Shown one piece after another: positions 49,301-60,000 of a stretch of DNA of 64,000 nucleotides. The DNA is from Lutjanus erythropterus (taxonomy: Eukaryota; Chordata; Actinopteri; Lutjaniformes; Lutjanidae), in assembly GCA_020091685.1 (NCBI GenBank), contig CM034599.1, positions 6,418,836 through 6,482,835 of the forward strand, read 5' to 3'. The translations under genes were made by a program, and so were the position numbers. The first letter of the stretch is position 1. Each line of letters begins with the position of its first letter. The notes beneath the pieces were generated by a model. That model ran no database searches, was not told the origin of the DNA, and saw only the letters and a list, made by a program, of their open reading frames with translations.

Positions 49301-52300
49301 AGCTTCATCTGAGTTTTGGGAGTCTCTGCTGGAAACCGGACCCAAAATGGCCGTCACCTGGTCACAATATTTCTCGTATTACAGCTAAACAGTGCACTTA
49401 AATATGTTTCAGAAAACATTTTAGGTGAGAAATGTAGCAAAAAAATCATAGTGTGTGTTCAGCTGCTGTTGTTTTTCCAACTTTACTGAGTAAACAAAGC
49501 GCACATTTGTTTTGGTCTGAGATTTTATTGCTCTATTGTGACCTCTAGTGGCAGTGAATCTCGCTTACAGCACCTTTAATGTCATGCTAAAACTAAAAGC
49601 TGAGTAAAGAATGTATCTGGTGAGCAAGTTAAAAAAAAAGTGATATTTCAGTTAATAATCAGAGAAAATGATTGTTCTTGGAGGGGATTCAAGGACCATA
49701 TTTTGATAATTAGTTCAGGAACAGATCTAAATTTGGCCTAGTTTATGTTGTATCAGTGCAATGTGATGTTTAAACAGTACAGCAAAGTACACATGCACAC
49801 ACACACACACACTCAAACACAGATACACATTCTCCTCCACATACTCTGCCAAACACCTATCTTCATCAATCAGGTTTGTGCACAGTTTAATAAAAAAATA
49901 TTGACTTACAAGTGATTTTTTATCAAAACACCATTTGTACTGGGAATGCATGCAAGTCTGCCCCCTCTACTCCTGCAGCCCCTCTGAAAGGAGAACCCCC
50001 CAAACTCTCTCTTGGCCATATAACTGATGATCCGCAGCCAAGGGGAAACAAATTGAAAATCAATGCAGGTGGCACCGACGAAATGAGAATGAGGCATTAG
50101 GAGGGGCGGCGGGGGGGGGGGATGCAACCCTCTCAGGGCAAACAGTGGAGGGTGCGAACACTCGCACGGAGGGGAAACTTAGTCCCAGCTGTCTTCCACC
50201 CCCCCACACACACTTTATTTATCGTGCACAAATGGGCTGGGATCAATAGTTTTAATCTAGAGTTAAATGTATTGACTTTGGCCTGTCTCCCCCACACCTG
50301 GCCATTGACTTTCCCTCTTTTTACTTCACACACCTTCAGTCTACAGATGCAGCCATTGACCCCTACTGTCAGGCGTCCAGTGTGGGGGTATCACATGGGA
50401 GGAGTAAGGGTTAATAGTTTAAGAAATACTCAGCCACTTTTCTCAACTGGGGAGGTGTTCCTCTCAACCAGGGCAGAAATTCAGACAAACTAGTGCTGAC
50501 AAACTCGTTATGAGCAGCTACGATGAACAATTCCAGTAAAAAGACTGAGAACTTGCTTGTGCTGATAAAAAAAAAAAAAGAAGGTGGAGGCAAGAAATGG
50601 CTTTCACGACAGGTGTTGAGATTGAGGCTGAGCCCATGACACGGGCACTGGAGTGCACCAGCTCAGGCTTCAGCCATCCAGGCACGACTCCGGTTTCAAC
50701 GACAGATGATGATAAGAGATGCAGGTAAACCTGTCTTTAAGAACATCTCCTCTGTCTGTGCCTATGTTGTGTAACATTTCTATGGCATAGTTTCACGCTA
50801 TATGTTTGAGATCTATGTCACTTACACAAGGCTGGCGGTTTTGCGCCGTTTAAGATTGTGCAGTGAACCTTGATACATGAAACCCAACACAGAAACACAC
50901 AAATACTCTTATTTCTAGTTCCTGGTCTTCACAAGGACTGGAAAACCTTTAATTAAACATATAGTCTCTGTTTGATCAAAACATCCCATGACAGCCATTG
51001 AACTTATTCTAAAAATAAACTTGTTGATAAAGTGTCAACTTTTTTACAGTCAGATTAGCGTTGTGGGGAGATTTAAGATGTTTCATGAGCAGGGCTGGGC
51101 GATATATCAACATTATATTAATATTGTGATATGAAGCTAGATATCATCCTAGATTTTGGATATCGTTACTTCATGATAGGGCATCGGTGTCGTCTTTTTC
51201 TGGTTTTAAAGACTGCATTACAGTATTTTCTGAACTTATTGACTGTTCTAGCTGTTCTATCATTTGTCTTTACCCACTTAGGCCCCAGTCAGACAGAGCT
51301 CTGTTTTGACAGTGAGCAGCATCTTGTTTTTTATAGATGGGAAGTGTTTCGTGTCCTGCTAATACACCATGGGCCCCTGATATTTTGGATGCTTGGAGCC
51401 CTCACTTTCAGCCCTGACTGCTGCGGGTTGGAAAAAAGTTCAGCTCAAAGCGGAAACTCAGATGCTTGGAAAATAACAATCATGGAGAACAAATTACTGG
51501 TGGCTAACTGTGGTTATCATGATGTGAACAGAAAATATAAGCCTGGAGGCAAAAGAGTGCGGACAGGTATTGATTTATTATGGAAGTAATTCAATTGCAG
51601 TTTCAAGTAGTTTCAAGCACTCTATCCAAAACCTAAGCACAAACCTTGATAACACTACATCATATTCAAGTATTTTCAAGGATTTCACTGCGAAATTATC
51701 GCTTAAAATTGATGAAACAGACAGGTATAAACAATGACTAATGTGCAGAAAAAAGGACCTCATAACATTCTTTGACCTGCTCTTCACTCACAAGCAGAAA
51801 ACCTCCAACCACCACTGAGCAGTAACATGGAGGAGGACTCCATCTAGTGGAAGAACGTGTGAACTACGCTGTCTGAGAAACGTGTGTGTGTGTGTGTTTC
51901 TTACCGTGAAGCTGTCTTCTGCTTTGAACTGGTTGTCCACATAGATGCAGACCCTGTCAAAGTCTTTCATCTCCTCACTGGACTCAATGCTCCTGGAAAC
52001 AACAGCAGATATCATGAGGCAAGAGAGCAAGGCTTATTCCTAAGGGTTATTGTAGGTAACTAGACTTGCTTAGTTTCTTCATTGATTTCACTTCTCATCC
52101 AAGAGAGTTCACTGAAGAACTGAAGAAGCCTCTGGGACGAGTGAAACGTCTCCAAGAACCTGAGTGAGCCCAGTTGCCTATGAAAAGCTTTAGTGAATAC
52201 CATGAGAAACTTCACAGACAATCCAAAATATGAGGAAGTTTTTCGTCAATCGAAATGCCAAGGTGTTCTGTCAGTCTGTCAATTTTTGATCTGCGCATAA

Positions 52301-52484
52301 TGGAAATACAGAAATTGCTATCATCACTTTTTGCCCTAAAGAACAGAAGAACTTAGTTTTATGTGCGTTCAAAATGAGTTTATGATCAGTAAAAGGAGTT
52401 TGTGGAGTGTTAAAAGAATGTTGCAAGTTCTCTAAAGCTAGTTGAGCTACATCAGCAAAACAATAATGTATCATCAGCGTACAA

Positions 52485-52515
<31 letters not shown>

Positions 52516-53843
52516 GTAAAAATATTAGTAAGATAAATGGTAAAAAGAGCTGGACCCAAAACTGAACCTTGGGAAACACCATTATTAGTTGATTAATTGA
52601 TGAACTGATCGACAGAATTTTGTTTGCCAAGATTTTTTAGAATATTTTCAAGTATATTTGCAAAAACTTTACTGGTTCTATCTTGTCAGATGTGAAGTTT
52701 GTTGGTTATCTTCTGTGATTGCAGGGTTCAGCGTTACTTTTTTGCCTTCAGAAATGTTTCCCAAAGTCAATCTTACTTGCCTCTTACTTTCGCTGTATTG
52801 TTTCATTTATTAGCAGTTTTTCAAAGTCCAAGATGATCTCTTTAAATGTCTCGTTTTGTCAGTCTAAAACCCAAAGATATTCAGTTTCGTATGATAATAA
52901 ATTTAAAAAAGTGTGAAATCTCCGTATTTCAGAGGCTGAAAAAAGAATTTCTGCAGATTTTTGCATGAAAAATTAGAAAATGTTTAATGTTACACAACTT
53001 AAACTTAAATCTTTAATAACACACAGGACTTACAGATGTTATCTGTCCACAATTAATCGATTATCAAAATACTTTCATAGTTAATTTTTTTAACACTAGC
53101 CCAATCGAGCAAGTGAGTTGCCAGATTTACTACCCTGACATGGCATTTTATTTGCCCCAGGCAAGCATGAAATCCTTATTGCTGAGATCAGGATTGCAAT
53201 TTGAACGTCTATGGTTTTGTGATTTTTTGGGAATTATTCCAGATTAACTGATAACGGAGAAAAAATTTGAGCAGATTAATCAAAAATTAAACTGCTAGTT
53301 TCAGCCCTAAGAGAAAGAGGCGGAAAGACTGTGATAACATCAAACACATGGTGAAGGAGCAGCTTGTCTCACTGAGCAACATTATGAGCAGCACATCAGT
53401 CCTACCCAAAGAAGCTCTCAGCATGTCCCATGTTGACCATGTAATCCTTCCCTCCCACCTCCTGGAAGTGCAGGGCGATGAACTGCGGCTTGTGGCTCTG
53501 GATGGTCTACAACAAAGCAGCACAAACAGGTTTTACATTACGGAGTGATGAGGAGTGAAGAGGGTCAACACTGTGTTACAGGATGAAGGTAACTATACAT
53601 TCGGGGTCATGTGGAGTTTTTCCTGTTATTGAATTTCTATTCTAGGCCTGGTGTGGTTATCAGTCATCGGCACAGTATCAGTTTTCCAGAGGAACATGGA
53701 GCTGTTGTGTATGTTGGGATGTAACCAATGTAAAGAGCTGACTATTGGTTTTATGTGCCTGAACTGCATCAGACTGCGAGATCCAGGAGGCCCAAACTTA
53801 CCTTGTACAATTCTTGTAACCATTCATTTTGAATTTCACCCAC
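41040..53843 (-). CDS. Inositol polyphosphate 5-phosphatase, INPP5A type (partial)
   Basis: Thirteen in-frame exons on the minus strand: 53,843-53,802; 53,506-53,406; 51,992-51,905; 47,120-47,057; 46,474-46,371; 46,042-45,990; 44,220-44,101; 43,813-43,729; 43,275-43,180; 43,091-43,017; 42,254-42,181; 42,083-41,972; 41,108-41,040. Together they give 361 codons with matching phases. Order and content follow INPP5A: ALHFQEVGGK, KWSRKGFMRTRW, LDLVNVHLFHDASN, then the catalytic FGDFNFRLD, RCPAWCDRIL and GDHK motifs. INPP5A (about 412 residues) removes the 5-phosphate of Ins(1,4,5)P3 and Ins(1,3,4,5)P4 at the plasma membrane, ending Ca2+ signalling. The N-terminal exon (start codon, TANVGSLF motif) and a PVF/CaaX C-terminal exon were not found. 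It is divergent enough to be a teleost paralogue rather than inpp5a itself. Exon 9 has a tandem NAG acceptor (43,275 or 43,278) that could add one Gln. Confidence 0.9.
41178..41585 (+). pseudogene. Non-LTR retrotransposon reverse transcriptase remnant
   Basis: The frame contains ALFVDVSKVFDLV, equivalent to the RT motif ALFIDLSKAFDTV, and LYADDTVIY, the catalytic YADD box. The stretch that normally lies between them, including the GVPQGS motif, is mostly missing, so an internal deletion has removed part of the fingers/palm. It lies in an intron of the inpp5a-type gene, antisense to it. No endonuclease domain is seen. Confidence 0.75.
41655..41765. repeat. gttgccaacttggcaact repeat
   Basis: The words gttgccaacttggcaact, ctcgctag, agtgacttttt and aaaggcaact resemble a fish interspersed repeat. 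Short and degenerate. Confidence 0.35.
42338..42480. mobile_element. hAT-like DNA transposon end fragment
   Basis: The text acccccacttccaaaaaagttgggg, aaatacaaacaggaggcaaagatttgcaaatcc and ttcaattgaata matches the family also present at 62.73 kb. Confidence 0.55.
42480..42730. repeat. gtcacagtgacctttgacc fish repeat
   Basis: The words gaggtcacagtgacctttgacctcc, cgagtccatgagaacgtttgtatcaaatgtgaagaattcc and gaggtgttcttgaaatgtcac are characteristic of an abundant fish repeat. An oppositely oriented copy is at 54.0-54.17 kb. Confidence 0.6.
44338..44385. repeat. GTGA/GT microsatellite
   Basis: Irregular (gtga)(gtgt) tandem tract in the intron upstream of the LDLVNVHLFHDASN exon. Confidence 0.8.
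44395..44560. promoter_or_regulatory. Candidate conserved non-coding element
   Basis: Complex non-repeat sequence with cttatcaatgag, acaaacaagcac and gaaaacaattaatgtgcatcc (fork-head- and homeodomain-like cores). No supported coding frame. Intronic in the inpp5a-type gene. Confidence 0.25.
46253..46321. repeat. (CA)n microsatellite, about 34 units
   Basis: Nearly pure CA tract starting 50 bases downstream of the splice donor of the exon ending at 46,371. In the transcript it is a UG repeat. Confidence 0.95.
46800..47050. other. Intron with G and T homopolymers
   Basis: A G run near 46,803-46,811 and a T17 run near 46,970-46,986 flank otherwise featureless intron sequence just downstream of the 47,120-47,057 exon. 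Confidence 0.5.
48360..48830. promoter_or_regulatory. Candidate regulatory block with CA tract
   Basis: Non-repeat blocks surround a CA tract at about 48,644-48,690. On the left are acaatttttaatgtac and gatctgattaatcatgcc; on the right are agatcatttatcttcag and agcggcaattagtgac. They lie in the long 4.8 kb intron of the inpp5a-type gene. These look like homeodomain- and GATA-type binding cores. Conservation is untested. Confidence 0.25.
49010..49450. repeat. Tandem copies of a cttgatccatttttgatcaa repeat
   Basis: Two near-tandem copies of about 230 bases each. They share ccttgatccatatttgatcaa / tcttgatccatttttgatcaa, ctgagttt.gggag, gaaaccgg.cccaaaatggc and attacagc.aaaca. Non-coding. Confidence 0.65.
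49895..50345. promoter_or_regulatory. Candidate conserved non-coding element
   Basis: A complex, repeat-poor block in the longest intron. It includes ccatataactgatgatccg, gaaaatcaatgcaggtgg, gctgggatcaatagttttaatc and ggccattgactttccc. Short frames on both strands show no family similarity. Confidence 0.25.
51876..51897. repeat. TG tract beside a splice donor
   Basis: An about 18-base TG tract lies a few bases downstream of the donor at 51,904. It reads as a CA repeat in the inpp5a-type transcript. Confidence 0.85.
52080..52200. repeat. LINE-derived tail (gaagaagcctctgggacgag)
   Basis: The text ctgaagaagcctctgggacga, gtgaaacgtctccaagaac and cccagttgcct corresponds to a 3' segment common in fish retrotransposons. 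Family not assigned. Confidence 0.5.
52262..52605 (-). pseudogene. Second reverse transcriptase remnant with A/T-tract insertion
   Basis: On the minus strand the words encode GVSQGSVLGPALF (the RT GVPQGS box). After a T25 tract (A25 at 52,491-52,515 on the plus strand) comes a frame-shifted YADD region and YCFADVAQLALENLQHSF, then LILNAHKTKFF. The mononucleotide expansion breaks the frame between the two boxes. It lies in an inpp5a-type intron, same strand as the gene. Family relation to the 41.2 kb fragment is likely but untested. Confidence 0.7.
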
Positions 53844-53919
53844 CTGTGAAATGACAGAGAGAAAAAACATCAAGAGCAAGCAATCTTTCAAATACTAAAC
53901 CTGCATTAACATATTTTTG

Positions 53920-54300
53920 GCTACCTGGGGGCAGTGCAAGAAACACAACACTGACATAGTACCACATAAAGATGGCATAACTAATGTGTTAGCAGGCAGT
54001 TGGCTATTTTATCATGCCTCCGCGCCGGCGACAGTCACGGCCAGAGGCGTTATGTTTTGGGATTGTCCCGTGACGTCACATTCTCATGAACACGTCGAGG
54101 GAATTTCCTCAAATTCGCTACAGGAGTCAACGTGGACTCAAGGATGAACTGGTTCAATTTGATCAAAAACTTAAAACAGCAAGTTTCTCACTGGAAAGTC
54201 TTCACTACATACAGTATATTAGAGAGACATGGATGGAAACTGGAACTTGTGTGGCTGGCAAGGGAATACAAGTGTGAGGCAGTACATCCAGTTCTACTTT
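53920..54300. repeat. Composite fish repeat
   Basis: Contains gggggcagtgcaagaaacacaacactgacat, cgcgccggcgacagtcacgg, tctcatgaacacgtcgagggaatttcctcaaattc and gtggactcaaggatgaactg. The last part is the same family as 42.48-42.73 kb in the opposite orientation. Confidence 0.6.
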
Positions 54301-55659
54301 GTTTTTATTGATTTGTTTATTTAACAGGCCTGATGGACAGTCATTGACTGTCACAGTATTGTCTAGACAGCTAAATATCATCAGCTGTCCCTGGTTCGGC
54401 CTGCTGTTTACTCATCCAGCAGATACAGACATTGCTTGGTTCAACATTAATGTTTTGGTTTTTTTTGACTAAGTGGGGAAAAAACTTCTGTTAAAAACAA
54501 ATGCAAATATAACGTGCCTAGGCTCTCTGCCTGTTAGAGCCAGTTTCATTGGCTACCTCGCGCTACCTGGAGGTTCACAGACATGCAGACAGACCCCTTC
54601 CACCCTCAACATTACCTTCATCTTCGAGTACGTCTCATGTCTTCACTGAGGACCATTTACTTATTGATGTATTCAGTTATATTTAGAGGTTAATGACTGA
54701 AAATGACCCTGAGGAGCAGCGAGAGTCAAACCAAAACATGGAACTGAAACATGCTCTGAAAGTCTGAGGGGAACTGTAGAGGCAGCCATATTGATATGAA
54801 ATAGTAGTGTGAGGTGTTACTAATGATACTAATTAAGGTCTCGTTTTATTTAGTGTAACATGCACACTATTGGCAGCCTGACTGTGTTTAACTTTAATTA
54901 TTTTCATTGGTAACACCTGAGTTCACCCTACAAAAAGGCTGCAGTAAAAAAGGACAAAATTATTTAATCAGTTGTTAATACAAAAATATCACAGAGAAGC
55001 TTTAATTTTCAAAGTCAACTGCACACACTGAGTCAGTTTAATATAAAAACAATAATTAAAGCTTCTAGCTTTAAAATTACATTCCTTGCTAACAGACAAA
55101 TAGGTCAAATGGAAGTCAGGGAGTCATCAATCAGAGAGAGGAACTACTCTGAGCTAATATTAACACGAGCAGGTTAAAACAAACAATAAAGACTGTCTGG
55201 TAATATTATCCTGTGAGTTTCCATTGGTTGTGTGTTCCAGGATGTAGTCTCGTTCAAGAGTAGCTGCACCTGACACAATCTGGCCCCCGTCCACACATCA
55301 TTCGTCAAGGTGAGTTTCATTAATAATGCATAGCCATTTGACATCTGAGTATACTGTAGCCTAAAGCATGAAGAGTATGAGGAAAGAAAGCGGATAAACT
55401 TTACACACAGCGATCTGTCAAACACGGTCGAGGCTTAGGCAACAGACGCTTCCCTGTTTGGACCGTGTAAACGGACTGTAGGATAGAATCAACTGTGAGA
55501 CGCTGTAGATCCGTCTTATCAGGTCAAATAATCTTCTTACATGGTTTCTGGCTGTTGAAATTCTGTTCATCAGTTATTCCTCCACCAACTTGCCTTGTGT
55601 AGCTGTAAACTGATAAGTTGGTTAATCGTCGAAGCGATGGGATCACACCAGCTGTAAAT
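54300..55659. other. Stretch upstream of the first located inpp5a-type exon
   Basis: No match to the expected first exon of INPP5A (TANVGSLF motif) was found here on the minus strand. AT-rich with short repeat words; no supported gene. Confidence 0.4.
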
Positions 55660-56060
55660 AGGACTAGGTATTATTCAAAAATTTTCAGATACCAGTACTG
55701 ATAGCGATACCTTGACCTCGATACCAGTTCTTCAGCTTTCGATACCAAGTTTAGAAAATTCATTGTAACAAAATGAAAATTAGAACAAATCTTAATTTTC
55801 AGCTAATTTTTACACACTTAAAGCAGTTTCATAACATAAAAATATTAAATCATTTACCACAATATGTTAAGAGTTTCAGGGCGGCATTTTTACATTCAAA
55901 GCAGTTTAACAACATAAAAAAACAAACCACAAGTTGAACAAGTTGACTCCTACAATACTGAAATTTGGTATCTTATTACAGGATATTTTTCAATACTCAG
56001 TGGTATTGATGCAAATTCGTTGGTGCCATAAAAGTTCACTATCCAACCCTGCAACGTTCC
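55660..56060. repeat. gatacc.agtat-rich inverted-repeat element
   Basis: Left part aggtattattcaaaaattttcagataccagtactgatagcgatacc; right part ttcaatactcagtggtattga and ccaaccctgc. Related text at 44.95-45.03 kb. Typical of fish MITEs with a ggtat..accc structure. Confidence 0.4.
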
Positions 56061-57229
56061 AACCCATGAACACTCATTATTACATTACTACAAGCCACGA
56101 CAGCGTATGGTTGGTGTTGTTTTCACCTTTCTGTGCGTGGGCATTTGTGTGTGTGTGTGTGTGTGTCATCGTGACAAAATGTAGCCACTGTCACGTACAA
56201 CAGCGGTTCTGAGCCAGTTATGTGTCTGTCTTTCTTTGGACAGATTTTGCCAGCGTGATAGTGTCACAACCCTGCAAGACGCAGTCATAAAAGACTGCTG
56301 CTGCTAGCACTGCTAACATTAGCCACACAGTGTGGCGGCTGACGGCAGCTCCGGGTAAACAATGTCGTTTATCCCCAAACACTGTGATCCTGCTCGGCCT
56401 AAAAAGCCAATGGATTCAGTGAGTTGCTGTCATGTTTTGTAGGATGATTTGCAATCTTCATAACGTGCGGCGCAAAGTGCTGCACATTTCAGCAAGATGG
56501 TCATTAGTCAGTGCACGAAGATGGATGTGAACTGACTCATTTTCAAATTCAAATTCAAATTCATGTATCCCTTTCAGAAGCTTTGTAATCCAGGCTTGAA
56601 CTGCAGTGTCTTTTTGTGGACATGGTGAAATAAATCCAGACTGATAAATCCAACACTGACTGTCTTCTGTAGTTATTATGTAGTAATATTTTAAAACCTG
56701 TAGTCAGCTTTTAGCACTGACTTAATGTAGGGCCCTGCGATGTCTGGGTTATGGCTTTTGTCAGTTCAGCGATTCTGTCTGTGATTATGCTATCACAGTA
56801 ATTATAGGACCCTACCTTAATGCTGCCATCAGTCTGTCTCTGTCTAGGTCAAAAAAGGCACTTGGCCGCCAGCCCCCATTTAAAGGTACTTGCCACCGGG
56901 GCCAACAACCCCACAATCTTCTGAATCTGTAAAACTGGCTTCTCTGTCATTTGAAAGACTGTGAGCAGTACATCAAACTGTGGCATCTGAACAGGTTGTT
57001 TATGAAGCTGCTTCAGAATTTCGCCCACGTTATGTACAGTCTTCTGCGAGGACAGGTGCATTCATTTGAGCAGACACATGGCTTTGCATAGTTTATTTGC
57101 ATGGCAGTACGACAGGGGTGACTGTAGCCATTTTGACCTGAAGGACTCTCTCATCATTACGGCTACTGACACAGTCTGTCCACTCATGAGCACTGGCCCC
57201 GTCTAACAATCATTATTCACTGATATATA

Positions 57230-57420
57230 ACCAGGGGTGGAAGAAACTAATTACTTCTTAAATTACTCTAATTAAGTCCTTTTTGGAGAGTACTTTTAAG
57301 AGTTTTTTTTCCAATTATGTTACTTTACTCGTACTTACACATGCATTACACTCTGTAATCTGTGTAAGTTTATTTTACAATAGTAATTGAGTACTGACTA
57401 CAACTTGAATTAATTAGTAA
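57230..57420. repeat. ggggtggaagaaactaattac repeat
   Basis: Begins aggggtggaagaaactaattac and continues with lysine-codon-poor taacttta.tcgtacttac text. Common fish inverted-repeat element. A possible distal arm (agtaactaacactaac ... tctttccacga) is at 58.93-59.08 kb. Confidence 0.4.
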
Positions 57421-57454
57421 AACCAATCTCAAATGGGTCAATGAGAACCATGTA

Positions 57455-57700
57455 GAGCTGCAACAATCAGTCACTTAATCAATTAGTGGTCAACAATTAA
57501 TCACCAACTATTTTGATAATCGACTGATTGTTTGGAGTCACTTCTAAGAAAGGAAATCCTCTGATTTGACCTTCAAAGTGTGAAAGTATATTTTTGGGCT
57601 GTGGACAAAACAAGACATCTGAGGGTGACGCCTTGGACCGATCAAGAAAATGATCAACAGAGTAATCAATAATGAAAATAATCTTTAGCTGTGGGCCTAG
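57455..57700. repeat. agagctgcaacaat...gataatcgactgatt repeat
   Basis: Matches the copy at 61,995-62,180 in order: agctgcaacaat, aactattttgataatc, gtttggagtc, ctgtggacaaaacaagacatctgag. Same family, same orientation. Confidence 0.6.
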
Positions 57701-58506
57701 AAGCCACGACGTACGGGCAGAAAAAATTGTATATTTTATTATTTGGACTACAGATTTGGAGAAACAGAAACCCCTTTCGACTGAATGCCTGTTATTGATG
57801 GTGCATTATAGGAGAAATTTGTAATACATTTACTACAATAAATGATAAGACGACCTCGATATGTCATCAGAGAGCAAGGAAACATGTTAACTTGAAATGA
57901 AGCTATAGTGAAAGTTCAGTCAGGAAGACTATTCATTCTACCTTTCACTCCTCTCACACACACTCACTCATAATTTCCGTGCAGTCTGGAACTGTCGATC
58001 GTGTTATCAGCTGTTCTCATCAACTGCTCATCATCTGTCCAACAGCACAGCAACACAACTTCATTGTTAGCCTATCATCCTTTTGCAATCTTTTTCAATA
58101 TGACTTTCTCCCCACCTTTAGTTGCTTCATACACGCCCCTCCACCTCCCCATCACCAACCAGTCTTTGCAGATTCACCAGTCTCATCAACTTCATCAACC
58201 TCACAGTCTCAGTAGAGTCCTCAACCACCATCAGCGTCTGGCCTCTGTGGGGGAATTACCTCTGCCGCTGCTCAGGGCAGCAGGGCATTTTCTCCAAAAG
58301 TGTTCCAGGTTGCAGCGAGGCATTATTATATTATAATATTAATATTATGTACTAGAGGAAGAACAATCTCGCAAGGTCTCACAAGATCTCGCGGAGGAGG
58401 ATCTCATGAGGAAGCAGATGTAAACAAACCCGAGACTGATGCAGTGCAACAGTTTGCTGTAATTAAGCTTTACAGTGAGAAAAACAGAAGGGAAAGTTGA
58501 ACAAGA

Positions 58507-58557
58507 ATGTCTGAGGAGACGCATCAACACAGGTTGTTTATTCTTCAGCCAGAACAG
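58507..58557 (+). CDS. Possible first coding exon, gene unknown
   Basis: An ATG at 58,507 with an A at -3 opens a 17-codon frame that meets a strong donor CAG/GTAAGA at 58,557/58,558. About 130 bases upstream lies tctcgcaagg...gatctcgcgg, similar to TCTCGCGAGA promoter motifs. No downstream exon was found in the window, and MITE words follow. It may be a real first exon or part of a repeat. Confidence 0.2.
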
Positions 58558-59694
58558 GTAAGATTTTAACTGTCTGTAGCTGGCTAACCTTAGCCTGAAG
58601 AGCTAGAAAGTTAGCTGCTGTTTGGCAACGCCGTCAGATGCTCAGTTGCTTCATCTCTTCATAGACTGTCTGTCTTCTCTTTATCCTGTTTTTGGAATCT
58701 ACCACTGACGCTGACTTCATGCCAGCATGAGTCTGAGTTTGTGTGGCTGTGACCGGCGACAGTCCGTGTTGCTGCACACATGACGTGACCATCGTGCAGA
58801 ATTTGACCGGTGCAGAATCAGATATGTGCTGCTGACCCGCTGGTCACTGGTCAGGGCCAGTGCATCCCTATTAAACTCTACTAACTTTTGCTCACAAAAT
58901 CGCTACATATAGCTCCTTTAAACATCAATGGTTAAAAAGTAACTAACACTAACTAGTAGTTTTTGAGAAAAATAGTTTGTACTTTTATGTATTTTTTACC
59001 AGCAGTAGATTTACTTGTAGTTTTACAATAGAATAATATTTCAGTAATGTTTCAGTAATTTCAGTGCTCTTTCCACGACTGTCTGTAAATGTAATATATG
59101 TTTTAGAGACAAAATTCTTACAGCTTGGAGGTGCACAGTATGTCAAAAATTAGAAGAGGAAAACCTCAGACACCCAAAGAATTTAAAACATTCACAAACC
59201 AGCAACAAAACAAGTATCTTTTTCCCCTCTGTGGCAAACTAACAACACTGCATCAGGCAACAAGACCAGGCAGGCACGTTGAACAAGAGAGGTCTTAAGC
59301 GAGTTTCCACAGGATCACTTTTCCAAAGGAACTCTTGACGTTGATAAATCCAGCATGGTGATTTAATTAATGTTTTGATGTTTGAAGATGTCTGATAATA
59401 CTCTGGAAAATTGGCTGAAATGTGTTAATAATGTTTTTCCCCCAACTAAAGGTCTTACAGATTATGATTTGTCTGACACCATTTGCATAAATAAAGGGAA
59501 AGTCTGTGTACCATTAATGTCTATCCAATAAAACTGAGTCTGCACATGGTCCTTATTACACAAGTTTACAAGAAACAATGGACGTAATATCAAGAATACT
59601 GATAGAAATGTTACTGGTGGCAAAGAGAAGCAGTTAGAGTTGACTGTCTCACTGGTTAAACTGCTCTGACAGGACACTCGGCTAGTCGAGCGCC

Positions 59695-60000
59695 GTAAAG
59701 CAATAGGATTTAATCTGTGATGTGCTTAAGGTCTTGCTCTTATCCCGAAGGCTGGGTGAACGTTTAGGAGTGTTTGTTTATAGAAATAGGGGGGTTTAAG
59801 TAAGTAGAAAAGCTCAAGTCCTCCGGGGAAGATATTCATCTGTTTACATATCTCCCACAATGGGATCTAACATGTTTTCACTGGAGCCAGATCTGGCAAC
59901 CGGAAACATGGTCCTGAGCCAAATTTCCATTGAGTATAAAGAGCCCTCCTCCCTGCAATGTCTGCAAGTTTAGTCAGCCCAGCAAAGGCTAAATCTAAAA
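59695..60000. promoter_or_regulatory. Candidate conserved non-coding element
   Basis: Complex and repeat-poor: caataggatttaatctgtgatg, gtgtttgtttatagaaatagg, tttacatatctcccacaatggg and gcaaaggctaaatc. Fork-head- and homeodomain-type cores. No frame supported. Purely suggestive. Confidence 0.2.

Noticed and set aside
56310-56345. Possible INPP5A first exon (an Ala-Asn-Val word on the minus strand)
   Set aside because: Only a few residues match, and a stop and a repeat-like tgctaacattagc context follow.
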